Source of the DNA: Chloroflexota bacterium
GTDB lineage: Bacteria; Chloroflexota; Limnocylindria; QHBO01
NCBI GenBank assembly: GCA_013697395.1
Contig: JACCWY010000430.1
Location: 1 to 22,022, forward strand
DNA length: 22,022 nt
Direction of reading: 5' to 3'
Made by a program: the position numbers and the translations under genes. A model generated the notes under the pieces. That model saw only the letters and a program-made list of their open reading frames with translations, had not been told where the DNA came from and ran no database searches. Each line of letters opens with the position of its first letter. Positions within the stretch are counted from its first letter, which is position 1. Shown here piece after piece: positions 6,056-12,862 of the stretch.

Positions 6056-6772
6056 TCAGTCGCATGGATGGGCTGCCGTGAGCCCCGCCGGCAACTCCGT
6101 CCCGACATTGTTGGCCGAGAAGCAGACATCGCTGCCAGAACCGTCGTAGAGCAGATCGGCGCCGGGGAATGGTGAACGGAGGTTATCCGGGTCCAGCCCA
6201 TTTCGGCGGACCACGTTGCTGCGAACGGTGACGTCGTCGGGGAACGGATCCACCCGTGGATCGCCGGCCACTGCGGGATTGGCCACGATGGCAATCCCGG
6301 CGCTGTCGTTTCCGATGACCTGGTTGTCGGCGATTGCCAGCCGGTCGACCCCGAGCGCAAGAATTCCGCTTCCGGTCGGAATAGCGCCGACGACGTCATC
6401 GGACGGAAGGAACGGATTCGGCAGGTTGTTCCGAGTCACGACGTTCTTCGCGACCACGATGTCCTCGACGACCGGAATGTCCAGGAGCGGCAGCGCGAAG
6501 ATCGCGATACCGGCCGTGTTCCCCGAGGCGCGGTTGCCGCGAATGACGATGTCGGTCGAGTTCTCGATCTCGATCCCCACCGTCGACGCGGTGGCATGGT
6601 TATCCTCCACCGTGATGTCACGAGAGTCACCGACGTAGATCGCTCCATCAGCGGTTCCTTCCACCCGATTCTTGCTGACCACGCCATCCGACGAGCAGAC
6701 TGGAAAGAAACGGATCCAAGGCGTTTCCCACAGCGTCCCGGTTGCCCGTCGGCGGCTGCGTTCTGCCAGATT
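6056..6772 (-). pseudogene. Right-handed parallel beta-helix protein, 5' truncated
   Basis: From 6682 (GTG) downwards the frame reads as 208 residues of parallel beta-helix rungs (TIGR03805-like). Seen are GAIYVGDSRDITVEDNHA, VGIEIENSTDIVIRGNRASGNTAGIAIFALP, IPTGSGILALGVDRLAIADNQVIGN and a C-terminal Cys-containing cap ending in AAHPCD. Homology-like sequence continues upstream of the GTG (FFPVCSSDG), so 6682 is not a natural start. The frame stays open to a TGA at 6775-6773 without ATG, GTG or TTG between. Relatives carry a signal peptide and several more rungs before this point, perhaps 120-150 residues, and these are missing. I read it as a decayed or deleted gene; a frameshift or assembly error upstream is the alternative. 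Intact relatives are secreted or surface proteins. Confidence 0.6.
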
Positions 6773-6800
6773 TCACGTGAGGTGCGCACTACTATCCGAT

Positions 6801-6878
6801 TCACACGCTCACGCGCACATCCCTCCGTAACGCGCACGCATCCTGCCTGAATCTGGCCGAATCCGCGTGAGTGTGTCA
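6801..6878. repeat. Imperfect 15-bp inverted repeat, 78 bp overall
   Basis: TCACACGCTCACGCG at 6801-6815 and CGCGTGAGTGTGTCA at 6864-6878 match as an inverted repeat at 13 of 15 positions, with a 48-nt spacer. The right arm ends exactly on the stop codon of the DGPF gene (6876-6878). It could form a long-loop terminator or be the relic of a small terminal-repeat element. No flanking direct repeat is clear. Confidence 0.35.
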
Positions 6879-7268
6879 GCGATCCGCCGTGACCTCGGCG
6901 GCCGCCTCGTCCTCGAGGCCCCCGAAGTCGAGCAGCGGTCGCACTTCGACACCGCCGATGCGTGCCTCCGGGATGCGGGCAGCCCACTCGAGCGCCTCGT
7001 CGATCGACGCGCACTCTACGAGGTAGAAGCCGCCGAGCGCCTCCTTGGCCTCGACGAACGGCCCATCTGTGACGAGCGGCTTGCCATCTCGCAGCCGGAG
7101 CGTCCTCGCGGTGTTCGTCAGTGAGAGCGCCTCGCCGCCGACGTACGCGCCGGCTGCCTGCATCGCCTCGGTCGCCGCCTCGTGCTCGGCCATGACCGCA
7201 CCCTGTGCCTCGGGATCCAGATCATCCCACGCGGCTTCATCGGCGTAGAGGAGGAGTGCATACTTCAC
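6876..7268 (-). CDS. YCII/DGPF-domain protein
   Basis: A 130-residue YCII-related protein: MKYALLLYADEAAW at the start, then an AHEA-like helix (MAEHEAATEAMQAAGAYV), the diagnostic Asp68-Gly-Pro-Phe71 in VTDGPFVEAKEALGGFYLVE, and the helix SIDEALEWAARIP. DGPF proteins are small dimeric alpha-beta barrels of uncertain reaction, often encoded beside an ECF sigma factor; no sigma gene is seen in this window. The GTG at 7268 is chosen because the fold begins there and GGAGG lies 10 nt upstream. A GATAAT hexamer on the same strand at 7308-7303 may be its -10. It is divergent from the hsp20 gene. Confidence 0.85.
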   Translation of the reverse strand: MKYALLLYADEAAWDDLDPEAQGAVMAEHEAATEAMQAAGAYVGGEALSLTNTARTLRLRDGKPLVTDGPFVEAKEALGGFYLVECASIDEALEWAARIPEARIGGVEVRPLLDFGGLEDEAAAEVTADR

Positions 7269-7374
7269 TTGGAACTGACCTCCATTGGTGCGTGGCTTGC
7301 TGATTATCCAGGCGACGATTGGCGACCCTGCCGTTCGACACTCGATGCTAGGACCTCCCAGGAGAGCTCGACCG

Positions 7375-7812
7375 ATGACCGACGCAATCGCGGTCCCCAT
7401 CAACCTGTTCGAGAACGATCGCGAGCTGATGGTGGTGGCACCGATGCCCGGGGTGGCGCCCGAGGACATCAGCATCGACGTGACCGATGACGGCACGCTG
7501 ACCGTCCGGGCCGCCCGGCACGGCGAGGGCCAGGAGCGCATCGCCTACATCCAGCGCGAGTGGTCCTACGGTCCGTACGAGCGGACGATCGACCTCCCCT
7601 GCGCGGTCGACGCGCGACGCGCCAACGTGACCTACGGCAACGGCGTGCTGTCGATCACCTTCCCGAAGGCGGACGCCACCAGCGCCGGCCGGGTCCTGGT
7701 CCGCCGCACGGGCCACACGCGCGGCATGATCGCCGGCCACAGCGGCTCGCGTGGCGGCGCGGATGACGATCCGGTCCACGGTGACGGCAGCAACGCCACC
7801 ACCGTGGCGTGA
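7375..7812 (+). CDS. Hsp20/alpha-crystallin small heat-shock protein
   Basis: A 145-residue small heat-shock protein, an ATP-independent chaperone that holds unfolding proteins. The alpha-crystallin domain spans about residues 8-100: INLFENDRELMVVAPMPGV, ISIDVTDDGTLTVRAAR, REWSYGPYERTIDLPCAVD and NGVLSITFPKAD. The C-terminal tail is Gly/Ser/Asp rich. The ATG at 7375 has AGGAGAG at 7360-7366, 8 nt upstream. Its stop overlaps the start of the SixA-like gene (GTGA), making it the first gene of a run that reaches 9530. No CIRCE element or other heat-shock operator was found in the 106-bp divergent gap. Confidence 0.9.
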   Translation: MTDAIAVPINLFENDRELMVVAPMPGVAPEDISIDVTDDGTLTVRAARHGEGQERIAYIQREWSYGPYERTIDLPCAVDARRANVTYGNGVLSITFPKADATSAGRVLVRRTGHTRGMIAGHSGSRGGADDDPVHGDGSNATTVA

Positions 7813-8294
7813 TCCTCTACTTCCTGCGCCACGGCAAGGCCGGCTCGCCGCACCCCACCGACGACGACGCTCGCCGGCTCACCGATCGAGGGCGGGCGGC
7901 CCTGCGCGCGGCGGCACCGCTCTGGCGCCGGCTGAACCTGCGACCGGACGTCGTGATCAGCTCTCCGCTGCCCAGGGCGCTCGAGACCGCGGAGCTCTTC
8001 TGCGAGGCGGTGGGCGGGGATCCGATCACCGACGACGGCCTGCGCCCGGGCGCCTCGTGGGGCCAGCTGGCCCGGGCCATGGCCGCGCACCCCGACGCGC
8101 GCCGCGTCATGTTCGTCGGGCATGAGCCGGACCTGTCGGCCGCGATCGTCGAGCTCACCGGGGCCGCATCGGTCCGGATGCGCAAGGGAGGGCTCGCCTG
8201 CCTCGAGTTCTACGGGATTCCCGAGCCCGGTGGCGGTGAGATCGCCTGGCTGCTCGACCCCGACCTCTACACCGATGACGACGAAGGAGCCTGA
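7809..8294 (+). CDS. SixA-like histidine phosphatase
   Basis: A 161-residue phosphoglycerate-mutase-like phosphatase of the SixA type. The catalytic RHG motif is at residues 7-9 (YFLRHGKAG), with His8 as the phospho-acceptor. Arg56 lies in SSPLPRALETAELF and the second histidine, His105, in FVGHEPDLS. SixA removes phosphate from phosphohistidine of HPt or phosphotransfer proteins; short relatives may act on other phospho-substrates. The GTG at 7809 lies inside the overlap with the hsp20 stop, giving translational coupling. The broken cupin gene follows 7 nt downstream. No partner histidine kinase is visible. Confidence 0.85.
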   Translation: MILYFLRHGKAGSPHPTDDDARRLTDRGRAALRAAAPLWRRLNLRPDVVISSPLPRALETAELFCEAVGGDPITDDGLRPGASWGQLARAMAAHPDARRVMFVGHEPDLSAAIVELTGAASVRMRKGGLACLEFYGIPEPGGGEIAWLLDPDLYTDDDEGA

Positions 8295-8301
8295 AGGTTC
8301 G

Positions 8302-8664
8302 ATGCCGGAGTCCGCAGCGATCATCCGACGCTTCGACGAGCCCGACGAACGACGCGACTTCCCGCTCGGCCGCTTCGAGCTCGTCCAGATCGGCGGCATG
8401 ACCGTCGGCCGCGCCGAGTACGAGCCAGGCTGGCGCTGGTCGGAGCACGTCGGCGCCGCCCAGGGCGTCGCCAGCTGCGAGGTCGCGCATCTCTAGCTGG
8501 TCGTGTCCGGCCACAACCGGATCGAGATGGACGACGGCCGAATCATCGACCTCGGTCCGGGCGACCTGTTCGAGATCGGTCCCGGGCATGACTCCTGGGT
8601 CGTCGGCGACGAGAAATACATCAGCATCCACTTCCTCGGCGCGGACACCCACGCCACGAAATGA
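8302..8664 (+). pseudogene. Cupin-domain gene interrupted by an in-frame TAG
   Basis: From ATG 8302 the frame encodes 64 residues of a cupin (FELVQIGGMTVGRAEYEPGW, then HVGAAQGVASCEVAHL), meets TAG at 8494-8496, and continues without shift for 55 codons (LVVSGHNRIEMDDGRIIDLGPGD, PGHDSWVVGDEKYISIHF) to TGA at 8662-8664. The two halves make one continuous small cupin of 120 codons. Relatives often have Gln or Tyr at the interrupted position (as in C.V.HLQYVVSG), so a single CAG-to-TAG change would explain it. The true stop overlaps the start of the Nudix gene by 4 bp, which shows the frame was under operon organisation. A base-calling error is possible; programmed readthrough is unlikely. Confidence 0.75.
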
Positions 8665-9110
8665 CCGAGGGCGACGCCGCGCGGCGGGTCACGCGGATCA
8701 GCGCCTACGCCGTCAGCCTGGACGGGGCCGATCGGCTCCTCCTGTGTCGGGTCGCGCCCGGCAGCAGCGTCGGCTTCGACGGCTGGTGGACGCTGCCGGG
8801 TGGAGGGCTCGACCATGGGGAGGACCCGCGAGACGCCGCCCTGCGCGAGCTCACGGAGGAGACGGGATTGATCGGCGAGCTGGACGGGCTTCTCGAGGTG
8901 GATAGCTGGCGCACGCTTTTCACGAACCTCGCCGGTGAGCGGGAGGACTTCCACGGGATCCGCTTCCTGTATCGGTGCCGGATCGTCGGCGGTGAGCTGC
9001 GCGACGAGGCCGAAGGCTCGACCGACACCTGCCGCTGGTTCGCGCGTTCGGAGCTGCCGGCCGAGCGGTTGGTGGACATCGGAGAGCTGGCCGTCCGGCT
9101 CGTCCTGTAG
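8661..9110 (+). CDS. Nudix hydrolase
   Basis: A 149-residue Nudix protein that would hydrolyse a nucleoside-diphosphate-linked substrate with a divalent metal. The Nudix box G-x5-E-x7-RE-U-x-EE-x-GU is complete at residues 48-70, with Glu54, Arg62, Glu63, Glu66 and Glu67. WWTLPGGGL precedes it. The N-terminal strand VTRISAYAVSLDGADRLLLCR is typical of ADP-ribose or NTP pyrophosphatase-like members. The ATG at 8661 overlaps the stop of the interrupted cupin gene (ATGA). The premature TAG upstream would leave 55 codons untranslated before this start and could reduce its coupled expression. The substrate is unknown. Confidence 0.9.
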   Translation: MTEGDAARRVTRISAYAVSLDGADRLLLCRVAPGSSVGFDGWWTLPGGGLDHGEDPRDAALRELTEETGLIGELDGLLEVDSWRTLFTNLAGEREDFHGIRFLYRCRIVGGELRDEAEGSTDTCRWFARSELPAERLVDIGELAVRLVL

Positions 9111-9122
9111 GCTTCGACCTGC

Positions 9123-9530
9123 ATGGCCGATGTCGAGCTTCACACCCTGCTCCTGTGCGACTACGCCCTCACGGCGCAGGACGGCAAGATCAGCGCGGTC
9201 GGCGTCTTCAGCCAGATCAACGTCGGCCGCCTGCCCGCGACGCATGGCCGCTGTTTCATCGTCGCGATCCTCGAGGCGTCGCCCGGCTCGCACGAGCTGA
9301 CGTTCCAGGTCATCAGTCCGACCGGCAAGGCCACCCTCCAGCAGGCGCCGCGGCTCCGGATCGAGGTGCCCCCGAACGCGACCTCCGCGAACATCGTGGC
9401 CGATCTCAAGGGGATGCGGATCGAGGAGATCGGGCGCTATCGCATCGAGGTCCGCTCCGGCGACCAGATCCTCGGCAGCAGCCCGTTCACGGTCAACCTG
9501 ATCCTGCGCCAGACGCCGGGCAACGCCTGA
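9123..9530 (+). CDS. DUF6941 family protein
   Basis: A 135-residue protein with the opening typical of DUF6941: ELHTLLLCDYALTAQDGKISAVGVFSQI, followed by RCFIVAILEASPG and an all-beta body ending in GSSPFTVNLIL. The family has no known activity; the fold looks like a small immunoglobulin-type sandwich, and members are scattered through Actinobacteria and Chloroflexota. It starts 12 nt after the Nudix stop. TAGGCT at 9108-9113, overlapping that stop, lies 9 nt before the ATG and could be a -10, so it may be transcribed both from the run upstream and alone. Confidence 0.75.
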   Translation: MADVELHTLLLCDYALTAQDGKISAVGVFSQINVGRLPATHGRCFIVAILEASPGSHELTFQVISPTGKATLQQAPRLRIEVPPNATSANIVADLKGMRIEEIGRYRIEVRSGDQILGSSPFTVNLILRQTPGNA

Positions 9531-9773
9531 TCACGGTCCGGCTCATGGGCCGACGACCGGCCGATTCCCGATCACGCATGCGCCCAGGGACTGCTCGCGT
9601 CGCAACTCTCCTGGGTGTGATCCGATCCACGCTCGGCCAAGGCCGGCTCGGCCGCCGAGGGCCCAATTCGCGCGTTATCAGTCCGCCCATGCATCCATGA
9701 TCAGGAACGCGATGGATATGGCGTCCGAATGCGCTCGACCTCACAGGATGCCCGGATGCGCCGTTTCACCAGC

Positions 9774-10496
9774 ATGAGCACACCGATGGAAGGCGCCTTC
9801 TACGCTGCAGACCCGTCGTGGGACGGCCGGTTCGTGGCCGGGGTCCGGACGACCGGCATCTTCTGCCGCCCGTCGTGCAGGTCCCGAAAGCCGCTGCCGA
9901 AGAACGTCGAATACCTCGCCGATGCCGCTGCCGCGCGCGCCGCCGGCTACCGCGCCTGCCTCCGCTGCCAGCCGGAGCATGGGACCACCATCACGACCCG
10001 GACCATCCAGACGCCGATCGGACCGATGCTCGCCGGCGCCACCGCCGCCGCGATCGTGCTGTGCGACTTCGCCGAGCGGCCGATGATCGGCGCGCAGGTC
10101 GCCGCGGTCCGACGCCGCATCGGTCCAACGGTGGTGGGCAACACGCCGCTCCTCGATCGGCTGGCCGACCAGCTGGCCGAATACTTCGCCGGCGAGCGCC
10201 ATGACTTCGACGTTCCCCTCGATCTGCCCGGCAGCAGCTTCCACGATCGAGTGTGGAGCGAGCTGCGCCGTATTCCGTATGGTGGAACCATCAGCTACCG
10301 CGAGCTCGCCACGCGCGTGGGCGCCGGCGCCGCCTACCGGGCGGTTGGCCGCGCGAACGGCTCGAACCGGGTCGCCATCGTCGTGCCGTGCCACCGCGTC
10401 ATCGCTGCGAACGGCGGGCTCGGTGGCTACGGCGGCGGGCTGGCGGCGAAGCGCCTGCTGCTCGAGCTCGAGGCGGCTGGCTCGGCTACGGGCTAG
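9774..10496 (+). CDS. Ada metal-binding domain fused to O6-alkylguanine-DNA methyltransferase
   Basis: A 240-residue protein in two parts. Residues 6-67 form an Ada-type zinc domain: AFYAADPSWDGRFVAGVRTTGIFCRPSC, with four cysteines at 31, 35, 62 and 65. Their spacing (4, 27, 3) equals that of E. coli Ada Cys38, 42, 69 and 72. In Ada, Cys38 takes methyl groups from DNA phosphotriesters. Residues 76-235 are an Ogt/MGMT domain with the active site VPCHRVIAANG (Cys206), which takes alkyl groups from O6-alkylguanine. The AraC helix-turn-helix found between these domains in Ada is missing. The start is uncertain: 9774 is chosen over 9729, 9756 and 9786, and no clear Shine-Dalgarno sequence decides it. 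The 3' end overlaps the convergent LLM gene by 11 bp. Confidence 0.85.
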   Translation: MSTPMEGAFYAADPSWDGRFVAGVRTTGIFCRPSCRSRKPLPKNVEYLADAAAARAAGYRACLRCQPEHGTTITTRTIQTPIGPMLAGATAAAIVLCDFAERPMIGAQVAAVRRRIGPTVVGNTPLLDRLADQLAEYFAGERHDFDVPLDLPGSSFHDRVWSELRRIPYGGTISYRELATRVGAGAAYRAVGRANGSNRVAIVVPCHRVIAANGGLGGYGGGLAAKRLLLELEAAGSATG

Positions 10497-11361
10497 CGGC
10501 GATCACCTCCGCCCCGAAGCGCTCGATCGAGTCGCTGTCGGCGATCCTCGGCAGGGCCACGAAGAGTCCCTGCGACCCGGCCGCGCGCAGCGCATCGGCC
10601 CGCTCGAGCAGGGTCGATGCGTCGGCGATCGGCCCGGCCTGACCCGATGCCGGCCTGAGGCGCAGGCCGCAGTAGCGCTCGATCTCGTCAAAGTCGCGAC
10701 GTTCGTTCTCGCAATGGCGACGCAGGACGTCCAGCTTGTGGCGCATGACGTCCGGGTCCGACGTGGTCTGGTGGGTGGCGTCGCCGTACCGCGCCACGAG
10801 CCGCAGCGTCTTCCGCTCTCCGCCACCGCCGATCAGGATCGGCGGGTGCGGCTTCTGCACCGGTGGCGGGCTGTCCATCTGCTCGGCCAGCGTGGTGTGC
10901 CTGCCCTCGAACGGACCGGTCTCCCCGGTCCACGCGCGATGGGCGATCTGCAGCAGGTCCTCGAGCATCTCGAATCGCTCGGCGATCGGCGGGAATCGAA
11001 CGCCGAACGCCGCGTGCTCGCGCTCGTTCCAGGCCGCGCCGACGCCGAAGTAGGAACGGCCACCGGACAGGACGTCCAGCGTCGACGCCTGCTTGACGAG
11101 CACGGCGGGATGCCGGTACGTCACGCCAGTGACCAGCGTCCCAAGCCTGATCCGCTCCGTCGCGGCGGCGAGGAAGGCGAGCATGAGCCAGCCCTCGAGC
11201 AACGGGTCCTCCCACCGGCGCAGCTGGATGAAGTGGTCCCAGACCCAGATCGAATGGAAGCCGGCGCGCTCCGCCCGGCGGCCGATCTCCGCGAGGTGCG
11301 ATCCCATGGCGTCCGCCCCACCGGACCAGTCGAACTCGTTGATCTCCAACCCGTACTTCAC
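10486..11361 (-). CDS. LLM-class F420-dependent oxidoreductase
   Basis: A 291-residue luciferase-like TIM barrel (TIGR03560-like). Seen are KYGLEINEFDW at the start, AERAGFHSIWVWDHF at 31-44, ATERIRLGTLVTGVTYRHPAVLVKQASTLDVLSGGR at 67-102, GVGAAWNEREHAAFG and the PPILIGGGGERKTLRLVARYGD segment at 173-194. Such enzymes usually reduce or oxidise substrates with coenzyme F420. The GTG at 11361 is preferred to the ATG at 11376 because the barrel begins with VKYGLEI and GGGAG lies 6 nt upstream. It starts 15 bp after the chimeric isomerase-permease ORF, so it was probably the last gene of that operon. Confidence 0.85.
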   Translation of the reverse strand: MKYGLEINEFDWSGGADAMGSHLAEIGRRAERAGFHSIWVWDHFIQLRRWEDPLLEGWLMLAFLAAATERIRLGTLVTGVTYRHPAVLVKQASTLDVLSGGRSYFGVGAAWNEREHAAFGVRFPPIAERFEMLEDLLQIAHRAWTGETGPFEGRHTTLAEQMDSPPPVQKPHPPILIGGGGERKTLRLVARYGDATHQTTSDPDVMRHKLDVLRRHCENERRDFDEIERYCGLRLRPASGQAGPIADASTLLERADALRAAGSQGLFVALPRIADSDSIERFGAEVIAASP

Positions 11362-11376
11362 GCGTGGCTCCCACAC

Positions 11377-11898
11377 TCAGCCATGGATGCCGACCGATGC
11401 GATTCCGCCCATCAGCTTGTTCTGGCTGAACGCGTAGATGATCAGCGGCGGAAGCATGGCGACGAGCGTGGCGGCCATGACGATGTTCCACTCGGTCCCG
11501 ACGGTCGTCACCTCGCGTGCCAGCGCGAGGGGCACGGTGAACCACTGGGGGTCGTCGAGGTAGAGCAGCGGCCCGAAGAAGTCGTTCCAGACGCCCAGGA
11601 ACGTGAAGACGGCAACCACCACAAGCGCCGGCATGGAGAGGGGCAGGATGATCCGCGCGTAGATCGTCCAGTGACCGGCACCGTCGATGCGCGCGGCCGG
11701 GTCGATGAACCAACCACGGTGCCCCGAGCACATGGCGCTGACCGGGACGTGGTCGCGCACCGCCTCCTCGGCCGCCTCGATCATCGGAGCGTGCGAGAGC
11801 TCAATCCCGTCGAAGCCGTACTGCAGAGCCTTCTCTCGCTTCTCGCGCAACGAATCGCCCGGCACGAGGCGAGACTGGATGGCGAGCTTCACCGCCAT
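11377..11898 (-). pseudogene. Chimeric ORF: sugar isomerase N-terminus joined to ABC permease C-terminus
   Basis: An open frame of 173 residues made of two unrelated parts. Residues 1-66 (KLAIQSRLVPGDSLREKR, GFDGIELSHAPM, VPVSAMCSGHRGWFIDP) are the first strands of a xylose-isomerase-like TIM barrel sugar isomerase/epimerase. From about residue 68 (ARIDGAGHWTIYARIILPLSMPAL) it becomes the EAA loop and last two membrane segments of a MalG-type sugar permease, ending MGGIASVGIHG. Neither part can be functional as it stands: the barrel lacks its active site and the permease its first membrane helices. The join near 11693-11703 keeps frame. A deletion fusing two genes of one sugar operon explains it; an assembly error is the alternative. 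It begins 1 nt after the upstream isomerase stop. Confidence 0.75.
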
Positions 11899-11899
11899 C

Positions 11900-12862
11900 C
11901 TATGCCCACCACATCGCGCCGGCCGGCTCCGCCAGGAGCGCCTGCCTGAGGGTACCGATGGCGCGGGTGAGCCCCTCCTGCGTCGACGCCAGGCTGTCCT
12001 CGTGCTCGATCGACAGGACATGGTCGTAGCCGACCACGCGGAGCGCGCTCACGAAGCGCTTCCAGAACAGCACGTCGTGCCCGTCACCCACGCTCCGGAA
12101 GACCCATGAGCGGTTGGCCACGTCGTCGTACCGCTCGAGGTCCAGGACGCCGTTGCGGGCCACGTTGTAGGCATCGAGCGCCGTGTCCTTCGCATGCACG
12201 TGATAGATGGCCTCATTCAGATCGCGAATGGCAGCGACCGGATCGATCCCCTGCCAGAACAGATGCGACGGGTCGAGGTTGGCGCCGATCACCTCGCCAA
12301 TCTCTGCGCGCAGGCGCAGCAGGGTCTTCGGGTTGTAGACCACGAAGCCGGGGTGCATCTCGAACCCGAGCCGGACGCCGTGCTCCGCCGCGAAGGCGCC
12401 GGCGCTGCGCCAGTACGGGAGCACGACCTCGTCCCATTGCCAGGCAACGACCTCGCCGAACTCCGGCGGCCACGCACATGTCACCCAGTTTGGCTGCGAG
12501 GCGTTCGGGCCATCGCCCGGGCAGCCGGAGAAGAGGTTGACGACGCCGACACCGAGCTCGCCGGCGAGCCGCACGGTGTCCATGAAGACGGCGTCGTCGT
12601 GCGCGGCTCGATCCGCGTTCGGATGGATCGGGTTGCCGTGACAGGAGAGTGCGCTGATCAGGAGGTTGCGCGTTGCGAACGCCTCGGCGAACCGTCGGCG
12701 TTCGTCGGCATCCTTCAGCAGCTCCGACGGCCTGCAGTGCCTGTCACCCGGATAGTTGCCCGTGCCGATCTCCACCGCCTGCAGGCCAAGCCGGCCGATG
12801 CGGTCGAGCATCGGCTCGAGCGCCTCGCCCCCGAATACGGGGTCGAAAACTCCCAGCTTCAC
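11900..12862 (-). CDS. Sugar phosphate isomerase/epimerase (AP endonuclease 2 fold)
   Basis: A 320-residue TIM-barrel protein of the xylose isomerase-like family. Metal ligands expected at strand ends are visible: Glu168 (RLGFEMHPG), Asp197 and His200 (GANLDPSHLFW), His223 (YHVHAKDT) and Glu286 (LSIEHED). YNPKTLLRLRAEIGE and LFSGCPGDGPN also match the family. Enzymes of this type isomerise or epimerise sugars, inosose or hydroxypyruvate. The GTG at 12862 overlaps the ROK stop (GTGA), so it is coupled to the regulator gene; the chimeric ORF follows after 1 nt. This gene looks intact although its operon partners are damaged. The actual sugar is not predictable. Confidence 0.85.
   Translation of the reverse strand: MKLGVFDPVFGGEALEPMLDRIGRLGLQAVEIGTGNYPGDRHCRPSELLKDADERRRFAEAFATRNLLISALSCHGNPIHPNADRAAHDDAVFMDTVRLAGELGVGVVNLFSGCPGDGPNASQPNWVTCAWPPEFGEVVAWQWDEVVLPYWRSAGAFAAEHGVRLGFEMHPGFVVYNPKTLLRLRAEIGEVIGANLDPSHLFWQGIDPVAAIRDLNEAIYHVHAKDTALDAYNVARNGVLDLERYDDVANRSWVFRSVGDGHDVLFWKRFVSALRVVGYDHVLSIEHEDSLASTQEGLTRAIGTLRQALLAEPAGAMWWA

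Noticed and set aside
4801..6399. Long minus-strand open frame of 532 codons
   Set aside because: It is antisense to hmgA and runs out of phase through the beta-helix gene; its product is Arg/Val/His-rich without domain features, typical of shadow frames in GC-rich DNA.
8494..8496. TAG in the cupin gene as a programmed pyrrolysine or readthrough codon
   Set aside because: No Pyl genes or readthrough context are visible, the neighbouring genes stop normally, and relatives appear to carry an ordinary residue here; a mutation or sequencing error is simpler.
9531..9773. Intergenic stretch before the Ada-MGMT gene as a regulatory site (Ada box or hairpins)
   Set aside because: No AAT-N6-GCAA box is present. 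The short repeats (ATCCAT...ATGGAT, repeated CTCGGCC) are weak and no small gene with a start signal is visible.
10486..10496. 11-bp overlap of convergent stop codons (Ada-MGMT and LLM)
   Set aside because: Short tail-to-tail overlaps are common in compact genomes and need no special explanation.
10201..11949. Plus-strand open frame of 582 codons
   Set aside because: It lies opposite the LLM gene and the chimeric isomerase-permease ORF, whose minus-strand reading shows clear family motifs; the plus product is low-complexity.
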